Origin: Pipra filicauda
Lineage: Eukaryota; Chordata; Aves; Passeriformes; Pipridae
Length of the DNA: 64,000 bases
NCBI RefSeq assembly: GCF_003945595.2
Contig: NW_024104554.1
Coordinates: forward strand, 2,976,001-3,040,000
Direction: 5' to 3'
The translations under genes and the position numbers were made by a program. Shown here piece after piece: positions 34,901-46,524 of this stretch. The notes under the pieces were generated by a model that ran no database searches, was not told the origin of the DNA, and saw nothing but the letters and a program-made list of their open reading frames with translations. The number at the start of each line of letters is the position of its first letter. Position 1 is the stretch's first letter.

Positions 34901-37900
34901 TCTAGAAGTGAAGTATCTACCTTGGTGCTTTGTTTGAAAATACAGGCATGAAAATGAACTTAAGTGCCCGATCTGAAAATTTCTTTTTGCTTATGGAAAT
35001 TTAGCTTTGTTCATGGGCATTGTTTTTTTTTTTACTGTTTGAGATTTGGAAAGAATCAGTAGCAGAAGAGTGCTCTATTCAGAGGTCCAGAAGTGAGTTT
35101 TGCCATTTCTGGTATTTTGTACTTGTCTGCTCAAAAGTCAGTAATGAGCAAAGTTACATATTCTGTTTGATGGAAAGTGAAGATTTGAGTGTATGAGTTA
35201 TTGTCATCTTGGTGACATCTCAAATATTATGAATATCTGTCTAGTTACTCAAAATTTCTGAAGGATGAAAAGGTAGAAAGACTTAAAGTAATCACCAAAT
35301 AGGCTTTTTGTTTTTGTTGAGACAGTTAATTCTTTTTCCAAGAATATGAATTTCTGCATTCATTTTTAAGAGGTCTACCATAGATGGTTAACTTAGTTAC
35401 AGCTTCAGCAGTGGAGCAAAAATGCTATAGCTCCATCATTTCTAGTTTTTTAATGGGGCAGTACTGCATTGTTGAAACAGGTTCTTTCTAAAAATAAGGT
35501 CAGATCAAGTGGCTAGTGCAATTGGAGGCCACTGGAAGGGAACACTGATTATGTATGTATATAATTAAGTACCTTAACTGTTTGTTAGCTGATTGACACC
35601 ACTTCAGCTTTACCACATGTTATGTTTTGTTCCTAATCCTCCATATTTTGGACTAAAAAAGTTTGGAATCTTTTTTTCTGAGTTGTTTTTAGTGCTTGTG
35701 TCAGTGAATTCTTTTTAAGGGGGATTTGGAATTGGTATCTGGAAGCTGCTCTTGGTGAGGGCTCTGTTTGATCTGCAGTGACTTCAGTTATCAAGAGCAT
35801 TTTAAACTACAGGTTGTTCAGTCATTTCACTATGTTGTTTTCACAATGGTGGTGGCTGTGTTTTGTTGTCCAAAAGTTTTTGTTCACAGGTAGGTAGTAA
35901 TGTAAATACTTTAGGCAAATATTCATGATTGTTCATGCATTATTGAAAGTGGTATGTAGTGGGTTGACCCTGGCTGGATGCCAAGTACCCTCTAAAACCA
36001 CTCTCTCACTCTCCCTCTGCAACTGGACAGAGGAGAGAAAAAAATACAGCTAAGGATTCATCAGTTAAGAGCTGGGAGAGGTCAGTGACTGATTACCTTC
36101 ACAGGGAAAACAGACTCATAGTGGGGATATTATTTAAATTTATTACTAACAGGATAGGAGCCAAAGAGTTAGGAAAAAAAAATCTTAAAAACACCTTCCC
36201 CTCACCCCTCCTTCCTTCCATGTTCTTCCTCCTCCCCCCCCAGTGGTGCAGGGGGACAGGGAATGGGGGTTACGGTCAGTTGTTGTTTCTGCTGCTGCTC
36301 AGAGAGAGGAGTCCTTCCCCTGCTCCCGTGGGGTCCCTCCTATGGGAGACAGTCCTTGATGGACCTCTCCAGCGTAAGTCTGTCCCACAGGCAACAGCTC
36401 TTCCCAAACTGCTGTCCCATGGGTCACTTCTCCATGGGGTGCAGTCCTTCACAAATGAGCCATACCAACATGGGTCTCCCACAGGGGCCACAAGTCCTAC
36501 CCAGGAAAAACCTGCTCCAGTGTGGGCTTCCCTCTCCATGGTCTGCAGGTCTCCAGCAGGACCCTGCTCCAGCGTGGGTCTCCCACGGGGTCACAGCCTC
36601 CTTCAGGCATCCACCTGTTCCAGCAAGGGCTCCTCCATGGGCTGCAGGTGGGTCTCTGCATCCCGATGGTCCTCCATGGGCTGCAGGGGCACAGCTGCTC
36701 CACCATGGTCTGCACCACGGGCTGCAGGGGCCTCAGCTCTGGTGTCTGGAGCATCTCCTGCCCCTCCCTCTGCGTTGACCTTGATGTCTGCCTTGTTCCC
36801 ATGTTCTCACTCTGCTCTTCCGTGGCTGGAATTCTTTCTGCGCCACAACCTTCTGTTCTTAAATATGTTATCACAGAGGTGTTACTATTGCTCTTGATTG
36901 GCTTGGCCTTGGCCAGCGGCAGCAAGTCCATCCTGGAGTCGGCTGGCATTGACTCCGCCGGACAGGGGAAGCTTCTAGCAGCTTCTAACAGAAGCCAACC
37001 CTGTAGTCCCCCTTCCGCTACCAAAACCCAGCCACAGAAACCCACTACATGGTATTAGTTAAAATTTGGCAGTGTGTAGGAAGATTTGAAGATAAAAATT
37101 ATACGCTACCATTTAAATTTCGTAATTTTGTCTGGTCTTCTGTGATCACATACTCTTTGTGAAGGAGAAGAGAGGGATGTGCTTACACAATATTCCTCCT
37201 ATTTAATGATTTATTTTCATATATTATGTTTCATATAATAATATGCATTTCAAGAGACTGATGGATAGTACAGAATCATAGAATGATTTGGGTGGGAAGG
37301 GATCATCAGCTAGATGATCTAGTTCCAACCCCCCTGCCATAGGCAGGGAAACCTTCCACTAGACCAGGTTGCTCAAAGATCCATCCAGCCTGGCCTTGAA
37401 CACTTCCAATGATGGAGCACCCACAACTTCTCTAGGCAACCTGTTCCAGGTCTCACTACTCCTATTGTAAAAAAAGAAAGAAAAATTTCTCGCTCATGTC
37501 CAATACAAATCTTCTCCATTTCTGTTTAAAACAGTTGTCCCTTGTCCTGTCACTACAGTACTATTTATATATAGAAAGGCTGCACTAAGATCTCCCCAGT
37601 CCTTCTCTTCTCCAGGCTGCACAACCTCAGTTCTCACTGAGAGGTGCTCCAGCCCTCTGATGATCTTCATGGTCCTCCTTTGGACCCACCCCAGCAGGTT
37701 CATGTCCTTCTTGTGCTGGGGGCCCCAGAGCTGAATGCACTAGTTCAGGTCAGGTCTCATGAGAGCTGAGTAGAGGGGCAGACTCACATCCCTTGATCTG
37801 CTGCCCATGCTGCTTTAGATGCAGCCAAGGATTGCATTTCTGGGCTGCAGATGCACACCGCTGGCTCATATCCAATTTTTCATCCACTGGTGTCCCCAAG

Positions 37901-40900
37901 TCCTCAATCCCTTCATGCCACAGTCTGTATTGATACTGGAGATTGCTCCAACCCAGGTGCAGGACTCTGGGTTTTCACATAAGCAATATACGTTCTGTTT
38001 AAGTAAATAAAATCTTTAATCTGATTTGCGCTGAAAAATCCACACAATTATTGATATTTTTGTTTCAATAGTCTGAAAATTCACTTTAATCTCTTGTTTC
38101 CATAGGAAACATCTGTCGCTCTCCAATAGCTGAAGCAGTTTTTAGAAAACTTGTAACTGATGAAAAAGTTGAACATAAGGTAAGCTATTTATTTTTCTTC
38201 CTGCCTAAGAAATTACCGTCTTGTAGCCAGTTAGAATTGTAAGCAGTGAGAAAGGAAACTTAAAAATATAAATTTGTTTTTCTGTAGTGGAAGATAGACA
38301 GTGCAGCAACATCTACCTATGAAATAGGAAGCCCTCCTGACTATCGAGGACAGAATTGCATGAAGAAGCATGGCATTCCCATGAATCATATTGCCAGGCA
38401 GGTACTGTACTTTAATTTTCTTTAAATATGTGTATGTATTTGTTTTGTTGTTACAGTGGAGGACAGACAGTGCTGCTGTTTCAGACTGGAACGTGGGGCG
38501 CTCCCCAGATTCAAGGGCTTTAAGCTGTCTAAGAAATCATGGCATTGAGACAGCCCATAAAGCACGGCAGGTAGAAGAGAGTATATTTTCTTTTTTATTC
38601 ATACCCATGCTTTGTTTAGCCCTAACCATTGCAATCACGGAAGTCATTTGACCAATGCATGGTTAAGCATCAAGTAATAAATACTATATGTAGTTTTTCA
38701 AAGGACTTCAAAGTGGCCTTATTTTTCTAGTTGAGCTTAGTGAGTTTCTTGTTACCAAACTTCATTGGAGGTATAACTAGGAAGCATTGGAGCAGTTTGC
38801 GCATTATGGAAAAATCTTGCCTTTAAATGTTTAGTATTTTGGGCATTTTTTAAATACTTTTTAAAAATGGATTTACTCTAGTAATCTGTGATGCATCCTT
38901 CAGCAAAAAATTGCATATTTATTTAACAAGTCCAAAAAGAAGTAGAATACCTGTTCATCTGTCACAGAAAGCTTCTGCTCTTGCATGAAGATCTTTTAAA
39001 AATATTTAGTGCTAAATTAGAATGAAAGCACTCAAACCCAAGATTAGTAGCACAGTTGGTGGTAACTTCAGAGGAAAACATACCCTTGAAGCATTCTTAA
39101 GGATAAGACAGGTTTGTCACTTAGTGAAATCCTCTAAGTTTTAACCAAAACTCATATCTGTTTTCATTAACAAAAGAACATGCATTTCCATGCTGCATTC
39201 CAGACAGATTGGAAGTAAATGTGTCTGCATCTATTTAAATAATTCAGACACTCAAATAAATGCACATAATTTACTTCAGTTAACTATTCTCTGGATATAA
39301 GATATTCCTTTAGGGCTTGACCTTTACTTAGTTTGAGTTTATGCCACTAGTTCTTGTACTGACAAAAAGATCAAGTAGTCTTGGTATTATCTTACATTTC
39401 TGTTCCCTTCAGAATTTTACTAGACCATACTGAGGTCATATTTACTTTCTTCATTTTCAAAGACCACATGTTTAGTTTTTTGACTTTTTAAAATAAATTC
39501 TCTCAATTAGTCAATTGCCCTCTACTGACCTCTCCTGATGTTAATCTCCCTTTATATAATAAACAGAATTAAGCCCAGCAACATTTCAGATTTTTCATTA
39601 TTTTACTATTAGAATAATTACTAAAAAAGTCTGTTGTAATCTTTACCTGTTACAAGTTCTGGACTTACTATTTATCAGTGCTTGAAAACATCGTTATTTG
39701 GCAATATACAAGCTAAATGATACTGAAACTATTCAGCCAGTGTTTCAGTCACAGCAGTGTAAAATGTTTGTCTTCTTAGAAGATATGCCTTGGAAATTTA
39801 AGAACTGTTCTTGGATATTCCTAGAGTAGTTTGTGAGCAGTTAAACTAAAGCAAAGGACCCAAAATGAGTTGATCCTCTGCCTTGAAACGAATCTATATA
39901 TCCTCCTTTGGCAGAGAGGGAATGGAAACACTTTAATGAAGACATTTGCTTATACATTCTGGCAAATGAAGAGATTCTTAAAGCAGAAGACCCTAAAATG
40001 TTACATATACAGGGAGAGAAAATTAACAAGAATGAGACAATAAAATGAAAGACTAACAGGATGAAAATTTGTCCAAAACATCCCAGTACAAGCAGTTTCT
40101 TTTATAAATTTAAAGAAAATCTTCAAATCCCTGAGCTGCAGGTAACTGTTCATTTTGCAGTGATGTTAACTATGTAACTCCAGTTTACTTTTTTTTCAAA
40201 CTTCTGTCAAATGGTCTCTGTTGATTCTCTAAACTGTTATGGTCTTGTCGTACTTCTGAAGAGAGAGGGACTCAAGAGTGTAAAATAGGACTTTTCAGAG
40301 TGGTCAGATAAATACAAGTGGAACTGTATTTGTTTTAGAGACAAACTCAAGGATAGAATTTTGTGTGAGACTTGTTTCAGAACAGATTAAGGAAAATGTA
40401 ATACAGAAGCTGCAGAAATAGAGAGCAGGGATTTACCTTTGTTGCCTTTGAAATACTGTCTTAAGATAAGTACCTCATACAATTATCCTCTTCACTCCTG
40501 TGGAATACTGGTACCCTCCCAGTGAAAGTCACTTTCTTTCATGTAATTTTGTGCATAATTATGATAATCATGGATTTTACCTTTTTTTAGTTCAAAACTA
40601 CAAGAATGATTTATGTAAAAGGGAATGTTAAGTCGGTTGCATCCTACCATCATATGCAGTGATCTTTTAAGTGAAAGGTGAAGTATAAAAATAAATGTAT
40701 ATACAAAATAAAGAGTTGTTAACCTTTTAGCCGATGGTGGGCTGCTGTGTGTTTATGTACCCATTGCAGTTCTCTAAGCTCTTAGTCTTCATGCACAAAC
40801 CAGATAAGTTTTAATCAGTTTCACTTTTATTCATGCTGAGGCCAAAATTGATTTTCCTATGACTCATACCGTGCATTTGCCTTAAATATGAAATTGAGAT

Positions 40901-43900
40901 TAGAAGCAGGTTGTATTAAACACTGTTTCACAACTGGATAAATTTGAGGATTATTGCTTCTCTTGGGGTTTTAGACAGAGAAAATGAGATTTTCCTTCTG
41001 TAAATAAAGGGAAATGTTTAACAAATAAATTAATAATGGTTATATGCATTTTTTTAATGTAAGGTTATTGTTGTCTGCGTAGTTCCATCCAAAGTTGAAC
41101 TTGAACTCTCCACTACTCTTCTCAAACTATACATAAATTTTTATGTCCTCAATTCCCCCAAAATACTAGTTTTCATAGTTTTGAGGAATATCTTCAGTTC
41201 CCTGGAGTTTGCTCAATTAGGCTTTTTGTATCTGATGCTGCTGTAGGGCTTAAGAGCAGAAACCAAATGGTAATCTTGGTTTTAGGGCTGCATTTGCATC
41301 TGTGTTAGTGCTGGTCATAGGATAATAACTGTAACATTGTCAAGTGGGAAGTGTGGCAGGTGTGTTTTTCCTTTTTTTCTTAATTTTTCTTCTTACATAT
41401 GTCTGTATAACAAAGAAATCTGTGCCCTCATATTTTCATAGGGGCCTGTATTTAGCTGTGTAGAGCAATCAGAAGCAGCTTGTAGAGGTACTGCTTAGAT
41501 TTGCCAGGAAAACAGAGCTATTTCCACTGCAAAAATATTTTCATAGGTCAGAGGCACTGCATGAATACAGCAAATATTTTTACAGTGAAAATAAACAAGT
41601 CTGTTAGTTTTTACCATTAACCCTTTCTTTTCTCATACTTCCCCGACACACCTCACCCCTTCAATTCTCTTTGTGTGGAATGTTTCATTTATGGCTTTAT
41701 TCTGGTGATAATTTCCGTCTGTCTTTTCTTACTCCCTGTTATGGGAGCTTAATCAGTATCGATTTGCTGTTTGCACAAAATGGATGTTTTGCCATCTAAA
41801 TCTTTTTTTAGTATGTAAGTAATTTTTACAAGTTAAACCTCTGACTTACAGTATGATGTTTTGTCTTTTTGTCTGTTTACTTGCTTACTCACCTCTCTAG
41901 CCCATCCTTCCCAGAGATGCCTGCCAGAAAAACCTGTTCTGAACAAACTTTCCAAGTTTATTGGTTATGATACTTCACATAGGACACACAGGCCACTGTG
42001 TGAAATGCAGTCTTAATGTGAACTCATTATAGATGTTATTCTTTTTATTCATCCTCATTATGGACACTTGGTTCAAAACCCTATACTAGCATTGTGGGCA
42101 TGGGCTGGGAACATTTTAGCCTAAGCTAAGGCTTAAATGTAAACTGAAATACGACAGGTAAATATCCGCAGCTGTCTTTATAACAGTAGAGATGACATTA
42201 GTACTTAAGTTAGTGGTTTATCTGCTATGTTTGCCTATCTGCCTCTGAGCTCAGATCTCTGAATTTAGTTAATATTCATGTTTAGGGGTCAGTAAACTAC
42301 AGGAAAGAAAAAGAACAGATTGTATTATGGTAGGAAGATTACAATAGATTTTTTTCACATCATACTATAAATTTTGTGAATTTACATGGCCTAAAATATT
42401 GTGGATGTATTTGTTTTTAAGAGATTGTAACTCATACCATCATACTTCAGCTTTGAATTTCACCTGGTAACTTTTCCTGTGCAGTGGCAAATTTCTAGAC
42501 TGGAAGTATTGCGAGTGATTCCAGGTTACCTACATTTTTGTTGTTCTATCCAGAAAGTAATTTTTCTGTTTTATTTTTAACCATTTTTATTGCATAGTTT
42601 CCACATTTGGAAATCTGCTTTAGTTTTTGTAGTTGAAAAGTACTAGAAATGTCACTTGTAATGATGTCTAAGTTGCTGCATGAAATATAAAAAAATAAAG
42701 AAAAAAAAAAGGAAAGATTGGTTGAATAGCTGACTCGGAGTTTTTTATGGAATTCTTGCAGAAATGGATAAATAATCATGGTAAAGTATATTTAAAATGC
42801 CACAACTTATTGTAAAAATTTATGAAGATGCAGTTTTATTCTTTCCACCTGTGTCTTTTTTAGTAAATCAGAGATACAGAATTTGAAAATACTTTTTTTC
42901 CTCTTCTTATAAATCAAATGAAGCTTGTAGGCTAAAGCATCTGGTTTTAATTCTAGGTTACTAAAGAGGATTTCCAGACCTTTGATTATATACTTTGCAT
43001 GGATGAGAACAATCTAAGGTAATGTATGAAGAAATTGAACAAATTCATGTGGATTACTTATAGTGATGTCTCATAAGTCACTTTGAAGACAGATGTCACA
43101 TTTTACTGCTTAGCTTGTCTTGGTGTTCTTTTGTTTTGGGGTTTTTTTTCAAATGTGTATGCGAATGATATCCTATTAGGATAGATTCTTCACTTCTAAT
43201 AAGTTTAATGAGCTAGAAGTCAATGGTTTATTTGTGTGATATGTGCCAATCAAGGATTAAGGATGGAAATTTAGGTACTTTGTGCTATGTACAGCTGATG
43301 CCTGTATAGTTAAGAATGAGGGTGTACTTAATGTCTTGATTGAAGTGATCTGTTTTTCTAATTGCATGGTACTTAACAGACAAACTGTGGGAACTTGGAA
43401 AGGATTAAATATGGTAACGGTTTTTTTACTTTTTTTGTAGAAATAGAATGAGCTCTGAAATAAGCAGAGTTGTTAGCTGGGGGAAATCTTGTTTTATTGT
43501 TAGCTGTGTTCTAATTAAGTGCTCTTTAGAAAGATTTGGTGAAGTAGCTGCCTAGTGTAAAAACTGGGTATCACTAACAAAATTTCTACTCAAGTATATA
43601 CATATGAGTACTAAGGAGCTGAGCTTTCAAAGTGCTTGTAAGGGCTATTGTAAAGTTAGTTTAAAAAAGCCGAAACTACCACAACCAACAACAAACCCAA
43701 ATGAAACCCTGTTAGTAGAACATAAAGACTTCTAGAAGCAGCACCACTTCACTGAAATAAGTATGATTTTGTTGAATTTTCTAGAGTATGCTGAATGACC
43801 TCTCTTCCAGAGTCTGCATGAACAAAGGGTATACAACACTTGACTTGACTGTGGTGTCTCAGGCAATGACGTGACTAGGCTTACTTCTATTTTCACTTGA

Positions 43901-46301
43901 ATTCTTAAACAGAAACTTCAATTAACAATTTATATGATATGAACTATAGAGCAGAAGAAATCTCAGAACTACAACTGGGATATTGTTACTGCTACACTAC
44001 AGTTTCACCTTAAACTTGCACTGAGTTCAACCATTTGTAGCACTGGCAGGGCAAGCTGATTACAGGTGTTGATGGAATGCCTCATGTCAGAAAAGGAAGA
44101 TTTGGGACATCCCTTTTCTTTAGTACCAGAGCCATCTGGCCCTCTCCTGTTCACTAAGTGGTCTGTCAGAAGCCTTTAAGCAAATGGTTTGATGTTTTTT
44201 CCAATAATAAAAGGCTAGAAAATTTATTGAAAATCTGTAAATTCAAGCAATACCTTCTTGGTTGAAAGAGGAGCCCTGATTTTTCTTCAAGCAAAACCAG
44301 TATTGTGGTCTCATTGCTATTTCTAAACTATTTGAAATTAATTTATCAGAATGAGTAATTAGAAATTTAATTTCTGAACACTGATATGCTTATGACTAAG
44401 TATTCACAGGGGCTTTTTTGCCTTTGTTAATGTTAAGTAAAATGATGATTTGGTATGGAAATGTGTAATATTAAAAGAATTTAGTATGTTCTGGCAGTTC
44501 ATTGTGAAAATCATAGTACTGAGCTGCCTTTACTCTGGAGATGATGAGAGGTGCATTTTAACTGCCTTTGGGATCATAGATGGCCATTTGTAAGTAGATG
44601 GGGAAAATGCCATCTCAAAAACAGAATGTTTTATCAATGAGAGGTGATGTAGAAGGAAGAGGATGTGACAACTGATAAAATGTTACAGTATATCAAAAGG
44701 AAAACAGATGTAGATCACTCATTTACCATTTTCTGTTAACTGACTGTAGTAGGACTTCACATGAGTTAGAGGTAGTATTGATAGAACTTGCAGTATACCA
44801 ATTTAATCTGGCTTTGAACAGGTAGGAGATGCTTACTCATACTTCTGGAGAAATATCTGGATAATTTCCATTGGTTTTTGTTCAACACAAGCTAAGGGTA
44901 GATACTGAAGTACTAATAACTGATTTGAGGAAGAAGTTGCTGAACTTACTGTTACAAAGTTTTGTTAAGCTACAGGTTGAGTGCCTGACTGTTTATGCTC
45001 TGAATTAAGTTTATGTGTATGTCTTCCATACTCAATTAAACAAGACCCCACACAACAGGAAAGAAACAAAACCAAGCAGCAGTGTAGGGTCCAGAGGATT
45101 GAGTCCAGACGTGAGTTATTTTCCTGTGTTGTCTAGAAATGGTCATGAACGTCTTGTGTTGATGCCAAAATTCTGGCAAAAAATTCAGGGGAAAATTTTA
45201 TGTTCTCTTTTACAGAGATCTGAACAGGAAAAGCAACCAAGTTAAAGACTGCAAGGCCAAAATTGAGCTACTGGGAAGTTATGATCCACAGAAACAGCTT
45301 ATTATTGAAGATCCGTACTATGTATGTGTAAGAAATTCTTTGGGTGGCTTGATTAAAAATTGTGTATGTGTAGTATATAATCTTTCCAGATCCCACAGTT
45401 GGCATGTGACATATAATGTAAAGTCATACAAAGCCAAGTGTAAACGTATTTTTTTTTAATGACAAGGAAAGAATATAAATTACTGGATTAGGAAAAGATA
45501 ACATGTCTTTATGCTTGCATTTATTTACATTTAAATGCAGTGTACCTATATTTTCAATACTGGTGAAACCCTGATTGATCAGCCTCCTTGCAGAGGATGT
45601 AATGAGGAAAGATAGAGACAAAGGCATGGACACAGGTAGTCAAAGAAGTTGAATAATACAAGCCAAGAGCAAACAATTAGATTAATATTCTTCAGTTTAG
45701 CAAACAGAAGTGGATAAAGATGCAGTAGGGTTCTATAAAATCTTGATATAATGGGAAAAACTAAATAAGGAATTTTTCTTCATTACCCAGAAAGTAGAGA
45801 ATATGAAATGGTTTTAATGGGGGAAGCGGATTCAAAACAAAAAGAGTTTTGTTTTGTTTTCCTTTTCTGCACAGTGCTTCATTAAACTGTGAAACTCAAC
45901 TAGACAGGTTAGTGTGAATGTAAAGAAAAAGGGAAAAAATTTATAAGGGCTAAAAAAGTGAATAGAAAAAAATGTGTGAAGAAAATATGTGAAGGAAAGT
46001 CATCTGGGACTGTTGAATACAAAGTCACAGTGTTTGTGGAAATCCTTGAGTTCAAATTAGAGAGACATATGCAAAAACTATCACCATGTATTTGCACCAT
46101 TTTTATTCTTTCCTTGTGTCTGTTATTTGGCATTAATGACAATGGAGAAACCAGTATGCAATTTTTATTTTTTTTTAGTTAGTATTGTTATTCTTACGGT
46201 CTTTTTTCTCTCTTCTTTTCTAGGGGAATGAAAAGGACTTTGAAACTGTTTACGAGCAGTGTCTTAGATGTTGTAAAGCATTTTTGGAGAAACCTCATTA
46301 A
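26030..46301 (+). CDS. ACP1: ACP1: low-molecular-weight protein tyrosine phosphatase, complete
   Basis: ACP1 is a cytosolic phosphatase that removes phosphate from tyrosine residues, and from small phosphomonoesters, through a cysteinyl-phosphate intermediate. Coding exons: 26030-26072, 38106-38179, then either 38288-38401 or 38457-38570, then 42957-43018, 45216-45321 and 46224-46301. With either exon 3 the product has 158 residues, the same as the human enzyme. The P-loop CLGNICRS (nucleophile Cys13 and Arg19 counting Met) spans exons 1-2. The general-acid loop DPYY is residues 130-133 in exon 5. The protein ends FLEKPH. All splice sites are GT-AG and every phase agrees. The first exon lies in a CpG island with a TISU start. 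Intron 1 is 12 kb and full of CR1 and LTR sequence. Confidence 0.97.
26340..26555 (+). mobile_element. CR1 LINE 3' fragment
   Basis: Reads TCGTGGAGTCTCCCACTCTGG, then GTGGACGCGTTCCTGTGTCA, GGCAGGGGGATTGGACTGGG and CCCCTTCCAACCCTAGCAATT. This is a CR1 3' end in plus orientation, only about 270 bp after ACP1 exon 1. Confidence 0.88.
27590..30118 (+). mobile_element. long CR1 LINE copy, interrupted by a nested CR1
   Basis: Plus-orientation CR1 in two pieces, 27590-28026 and 28738-30118. The first covers the region before the reverse transcriptase (GAAATAATGACCAAGGATGAG). The second runs through reverse transcriptase ([24 protein letters not shown] frame near 29250, then [20 protein letters not shown]) to the 3' UTR near 30118. 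It is broken by stops and by a 711-bp minus-orientation CR1. Some internal sequence is missing at the junction. Confidence 0.88.
28027..28737 (-). mobile_element. CR1 LINE nested inside another CR1
   Basis: Begins (plus strand) CACAGAATCATAGAATAGAA and shows the complement of the CR1 3' UTR, then the last codons of reverse transcriptase ([24 protein letters not shown] on the minus strand). It ends at CCAGACACTTTTCCTCC. The flanking sequence on both sides is plus-orientation CR1, so this copy inserted later. Confidence 0.88.
31881..31914. repeat. (CA)17 microsatellite
   Basis: 34 bp of perfect CA dinucleotides. Confidence 0.97.
35955..37049 (-). mobile_element. solo LTR of an endogenous retrovirus (ERVL-like by target-site length)
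   Basis: 1095 bp bounded by TG...CA ends with 11-bp inverted repeats, TGTAGTGGGTT and AACCCACTACA. It is flanked by a 5-bp direct repeat TGGTA at 35950-35954 and 37050-37054. Read on the minus strand it has CCAAT at 36901-36897, a TATTTAAG box at 36865-36858 and AATAAA at 36144-36139, which sets the LTR orientation antisense to ACP1. The central part is a run of diverged short repeats (CTGCTCCAGCGTGGG-like). I recognise it as a common bird LTR type; the family name is uncertain. No internal viral genes are present. Confidence 0.85.
37272..37975 (-). mobile_element. CR1 LINE fragment upstream of ACP1 exon 2
   Basis: Starts (plus strand) CAGAATCATAGAATGATTTGG, then GGGAAGGGATCATCAG, CTTGAACACTTCCAATGATGG and GACCCACCCCAGCAGGTTCA. 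This is a reversed CR1 3' half that ends about 130 bp before exon 2. Confidence 0.88.
38106..38179 (+). CDS. ACP1: ACP1 exon 2
   Basis: Acceptor TTTCCATAG, donor GTAAGC, 74 nt, ending in phase 0. It completes the P-loop ([13 protein letters not shown]), then [12 protein letters not shown]. Confidence 0.97.
38288..38401 (+). CDS. ACP1: ACP1 exon 3, Tyr49 (fast/A-type) version
   Basis: A 114-nt exon, phase 0 at both ends, acceptor TTCTGTAG, donor GTACTG. It encodes [20 protein letters not shown], then [18 protein letters not shown]. Tyr at mature position 49 marks the mammalian isoform-1 (A, fast) variable loop. Used instead of the exon at 38457. Confidence 0.95.
38457..38570 (+). CDS. ACP1: ACP1 exon 3 alternative, Trp49 (slow/B-type) version
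   Basis: A second 114-nt exon in the same phase, 55 nt after the first, acceptor GTTACAG, donor GTAGAA. It encodes [20 protein letters not shown], then [18 protein letters not shown]. Trp49 marks the mammalian isoform-2 (B, slow) loop that alters substrate preference. The two exons are clear paralogues of one another. Confidence 0.95.
38571..42956. other. ACP1 intron 3, no recognised element
   Basis: 4.4 kb of AT-rich sequence without exon-like frames or clear CR1 ends. A weak LINE-like stretch near 39330-39560 is too diverged to call. Confidence 0.5.
42957..43018 (+). CDS. ACP1: ACP1 exon 4
   Basis: Acceptor ATTCTAG, donor GTAATG, 62 nt. Encodes [20 protein letters not shown] plus two bases of Arg98. 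Confidence 0.97.
43019..45215. other. ACP1 intron 4, nothing recognised
   Basis: 2.2 kb of anonymous AT-rich sequence. Confidence 0.5.
45216..45321 (+). CDS. ACP1: ACP1 exon 5 (general-acid loop)
   Basis: Acceptor TTTTACAG, donor GTATGT, 106 nt. Encodes [20 protein letters not shown], then [15 protein letters not shown]. The Asp of DPYY is the catalytic general acid, and the tyrosines are the known phosphorylation sites. Confidence 0.97.
45322..46223. other. ACP1 intron 5, nothing recognised
   Basis: 0.9 kb of AT-rich sequence ending in a strong pyrimidine tract before exon 6. Confidence 0.5.
46224..46301 (+). CDS. ACP1: ACP1 exon 6 with stop
   Basis: Acceptor TTTTCTAG after a long pyrimidine tract. 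25 codons ([17 protein letters not shown], then KAFLEKPH) followed by TAA at 46299-46301. Confidence 0.97.
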   Translation, partial: GNEKDFETVYEQCLRCCKAFLEKPH

Positions 46302-46518
46302 TGCTTCATCATTTAATTTCTAAAAGAAAATAATTAGCTTTTCCTGAAATATGTAAAGTTTACTTGATTGATACATTTAAATTGTAAAATTATGCCTCTG
46401 TGTTCAATACTTATTCAGTTGAATTTTGTATTTTAGCTTTTCTGTCATCTAATGAAAAAATATAGAAAGGTTTTAATTGGATTACACGATCAACCATTTT
46501 GTCACTCATCAGTGTAGT

Positions 46519-46524
46519 AATAAA
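46519..46524 (+). terminator. ACP1 polyadenylation signal AATAAA
   Basis: First canonical AATAAA after the stop codon, giving a 3' UTR of about 240 nt. Longer alternative 3' ends cannot be ruled out. Confidence 0.65.

Larger units (their letters stand above)
26073..38105. other. ACP1 intron 1 (12 kb)
   Basis: Holds CR1 copies at 26340-26555, 27590-30118 (with a nested opposite copy) and 37272-37975, a CA repeat at 31881, and a solo LTR at 35955-37049. The rest is AT-rich and anonymous, apart from one protein-like minus-strand stretch at 34712-34867. Confidence 0.8.

Noticed and set aside
36085..37058. Plus- and minus-strand frames of 171-270 codons
   Set aside because: They lie wholly inside the solo LTR and arise from its diverged short repeats. 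No viral protein motif is present.
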